Shown here: one piece after another, positions 62,362 through 64,000 of the stretch
How positions within the stretch are numbered: position 1 is the stretch's first letter
How the letters are laid out: each line of letters opens with the position of its first letter
Assembly (NCBI RefSeq): GCF_022321485.1
Contig: NZ_JAKOGG010000013.1
Coordinates: forward strand, 37,367-101,366
Length of the DNA stretch: 64,000 bases
Source of the DNA: Shewanella electrica
Lineage (GTDB): Bacteria; Pseudomonadota; Gammaproteobacteria; Enterobacterales; Shewanellaceae
Direction: 5' to 3'
Translations under genes and position numbers: made by a program
Notes under the pieces: model-generated
Seen by the model: the letters and a program-made list of their open reading frames with translations, nothing else
What the model was told of the DNA's origin: nothing
Database searches by the model: none

Positions 62362-63383
62362 AAGACATTACTCCATTCACCGCGGGCTGCATAAACCCGT
62401 GGTTCCATCACTAATTCAACCTCAAACGCTGCCTTAACACGTTGGCAAATAAACCGCGCCAACCCCAAGACATCACTACTGGTAGCGTTACCGCGATTGA
62501 CTAACACCAACGCTTGCTGCTGGTGTACTGCAGCACCACCAACGGAATAGCCTTTAAGCCCTAAACTATCAATAAGCCACCCTGCCGCAAGCTTGACCTC
62601 ACCGGATGGCTGAGGATAGCCGACAATGTTGGCATAACGCTGTTGTAATTGACTGAAATGTGCAGCACTAACAACTGGATTCTCGAAAAAGCTACCCACA
62701 TTCCCCATCTGCTCAGGCGCTGGCAGCTTTTCGCTACGTACACGGCAAACTGTGTCAAAAACGGCTTGAGGAGTTGCCTGACCCGCTAATGACTGCAACG
62801 GGCCATAGATTAAATTCGGCTGCCAGCACTTACTCAACACAATCCCCACTTGTAATACCACAGCGCGCCCGCGTAGTGCCCCTTTAAACACCGAATAACG
62901 ATACCTAAATTGGCATTCATCATGGCTTAAGCGTGCCAGCTTGCCAGTATTAAGATCTAAGTATTCCACCCAATCGCATACTGCTGAAAACTCAACCCCA
63001 TAAGCACCAATGTTTTGAATGGGCGCCGCACCAACGGTGCCCGGAATTAATGCAAGATTCTCCAGCCCAGCAATGTTTTGCTGTAAGCAAAACTCCACCA
63101 AACCATGCCAAGACTCACCAGCAGCAACGGTTAAACGGTAATGTTCACTATCTTCGCTCACCGTAATCCCTTTAGTCTCCACTTTGATCACCGTGCCAAG
63201 ATAATCTTCTAGCAGCAGCAAATTACTGCCACCGCCTAAGATCAACGGAGGCACAGCATCTGCGGCGTGCTGCATACAAGCAGCAATTAACTCTGCTTGA
63301 GTTCGAGCCAGAACGAGCTGTCGGCAGCGTGCCGGCAGCCCAAAAGTATTGAAGCGGATAAGAGAGGTAGAAATCGATGACAT
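62358..63383 (-). CDS. murB: UDP-N-acetylenolpyruvoylglucosamine reductase
   Basis: 341 residues of the E. coli type. Reduces the enolpyruvyl group to give UDP-MurNAc using NADPH and FAD. FAD-binding GGGSNLLL, IPGTVGAAPIQNIGAYG, FRYRYSVFK and the catalytic serine in GNVGSFFENPVV are present. Starts an operon with birA, as in many gammaproteobacteria. Confidence 0.97.
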   Translation of the reverse strand: MSSISTSLIRFNTFGLPARCRQLVLARTQAELIAACMQHAADAVPPLILGGGSNLLLLEDYLGTVIKVETKGITVSEDSEHYRLTVAAGESWHGLVEFCLQQNIAGLENLALIPGTVGAAPIQNIGAYGVEFSAVCDWVEYLDLNTGKLARLSHDECQFRYRYSVFKGALRGRAVVLQVGIVLSKCWQPNLIYGPLQSLAGQATPQAVFDTVCRVRSEKLPAPEQMGNVGSFFENPVVSAAHFSQLQQRYANIVGYPQPSGEVKLAAGWLIDSLGLKGYSVGGAAVHQQQALVLVNRGNATSSDVLGLARFICQRVKAAFEVELVMEPRVYAARGEWSNVL

Positions 63384-63930
63384 GCTACAAACGCAAGCAA
63401 AAAATTATGCCCTATTGTACTAAGCTCTACAGATAATAACAGCGCAACCTACCACTAGATAAGCAGCTGTAATGGTGAGAAAAAGAGTCAAAGAAGCATT
63501 TATATGCTTTCAGCAACAGCCGCTATCGCTCACTGACAATGTTGTGTCATGCGTTTTAAGCTGAACGAAGTAAGACCCAAGAGATTTGGATGAAATCAGG
63601 CAATAGTGTATCTAAGGCGGTTGATCTTTCGTGTTTGATTTTTGTTCAAATTAACAAAATTCAAGCTGCATTTAAATTAACCCTCTAGCAGCGGCAGCAC
63701 GCGATCTATCGGCGTTAGGGGCTGCGGTGAAAAATCACTACACGACACATCGTCTACCTTGGCTAAATTTGAGCAATACCAACTATTTATCGATTATGAA
63801 ACGCGTATTGATATATTACATAGATTACAGTTATCAAAACGGTTGGATAAACACCGAAGCTAATACGCCTAAAACAGCTAAGAGTCCAAAGATCGAGTCA
63901 ATGTCTTGGGTGTTTAAAATCTAAAAAGCA
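63384..63930. other. Intergenic stretch between murB and the rRNA operon end
   Basis: No gene I can support. A 65-codon frame starting at GTG 63727 on the plus strand has no ribosome site or family likeness. The first 100 bp presumably hold the murB promoter; no strong elements were identified. Confidence 0.6.
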
Positions 63931-63955
63931 AAAAGGCCACCCGCTTGGGTGGCCT
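63931..63955 (-). terminator. rRNA operon terminator
   Basis: Stem GGCCACCC (63935-63942) / GGGTGGCC (63947-63954); on the minus strand it is followed by TTTTTGCTTTTT. Confidence 0.9.
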
Positions 63956-63965
63956 CTTCTAATTA

Positions 63966-64000
63966 GGCGTCTGGCGATGACCTACTCTCACATGGGGCGG
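63966..64000 (-). rRNA. rrf: 5S rRNA, 3' end only
   Basis: The minus strand reads CCCATGTGAGAGTAGG and then TCATCGCCAGACGCC, the conserved 3' part of gammaproteobacterial 5S rRNA. The rest is outside the window. Confidence 0.9.

Noticed and set aside
63727-63924. 65-codon frame near the rRNA operon
   Set aside because: GTG start with no Shine-Dalgarno, A+T-rich low-complexity product and no recognisable family.

Overview
The window is a stretch of gammaproteobacterial chromosome, most probably from Shewanella or a close relative. The reasons are the block running rRNA operon end - murB - birA / coaA - four tRNA genes - tufB - secE - nusG - rplKAJL - rpoBC - rpsL - rpsG - fusA - tuf - S10 - spc - alpha operons, the Shewanella-like protein sequences, and a decayed multihaem cytochrome fragment. 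The genus is an inference; no 16S sequence is visible.

Layout. 1-8500: core genes. radC (cut by the window edge) diverges from coaBC-dut-slmA; then a secreted S9 peptidase, folE, rph-pyrE on the minus strand, and yicC. 8475-27238: an integrated genomic island of about 18.7 kb, bounded by a 21-bp direct repeat equal to the 3' end of yicC. Its left part is a mobility and replication module: tyrosine integrase, a 253-aa unknown, two tandem AlpA-type regulators, an inovirus-Gp2/YfjJ-like protein with an HUH-like motif, an HGG-motif zinc protein, a zinc-ribbon gene with an in-frame TGA and an AbrB-like peptide. Its right part, all on the minus strand, is a defence cargo: an AvcD/DCD-type anti-phage deaminase with a 51-aa companion, then hsdM-hsdS-[ptuA-ptuB, Septu]-hsdR-YgjP-type metalloprotease, then an HNH nuclease whose N-terminal half looks like the N-domain of McrB-type restriction ATPases, and a protein resembling uracil-DNA-glycosylase-like families. 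No phage structural genes are present.

27239-27848: a junction of broken remnants: the displaced yicC stop and terminator, a cytochrome fragment with a mutated haem site, a Fis-type HTH tail and a 7-bp tandem repeat. 27849-59719: the ribosomal protein, RNA polymerase and translation factor operons, all on the minus strand, with recognisable promoters and terminators. Two tuf genes encode identical EF-Tu. 59846-60216: tRNA-Thr(GGT), Gly(TCC), Tyr(GTA), Thr(TGT). 60461-63383: coaA convergent with murB-birA. 63966-64000: 3' end of a 5S rRNA gene on the minus strand, so an rRNA operon ends at the window edge.

How it fits together: the core part supplies transcription, translation, protein export, nucleotide and cofactor synthesis. 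The island is a yicC-targeted element that stacks at least three recognised anti-phage systems (type I R-M, Septu, AvcD deaminase) and one or two candidate ones (McrB-N/HNH, UDG-like). These candidates, the possible AvcI-like RNA upstream of avcD, and the replication module are the places to look for undescribed biology.
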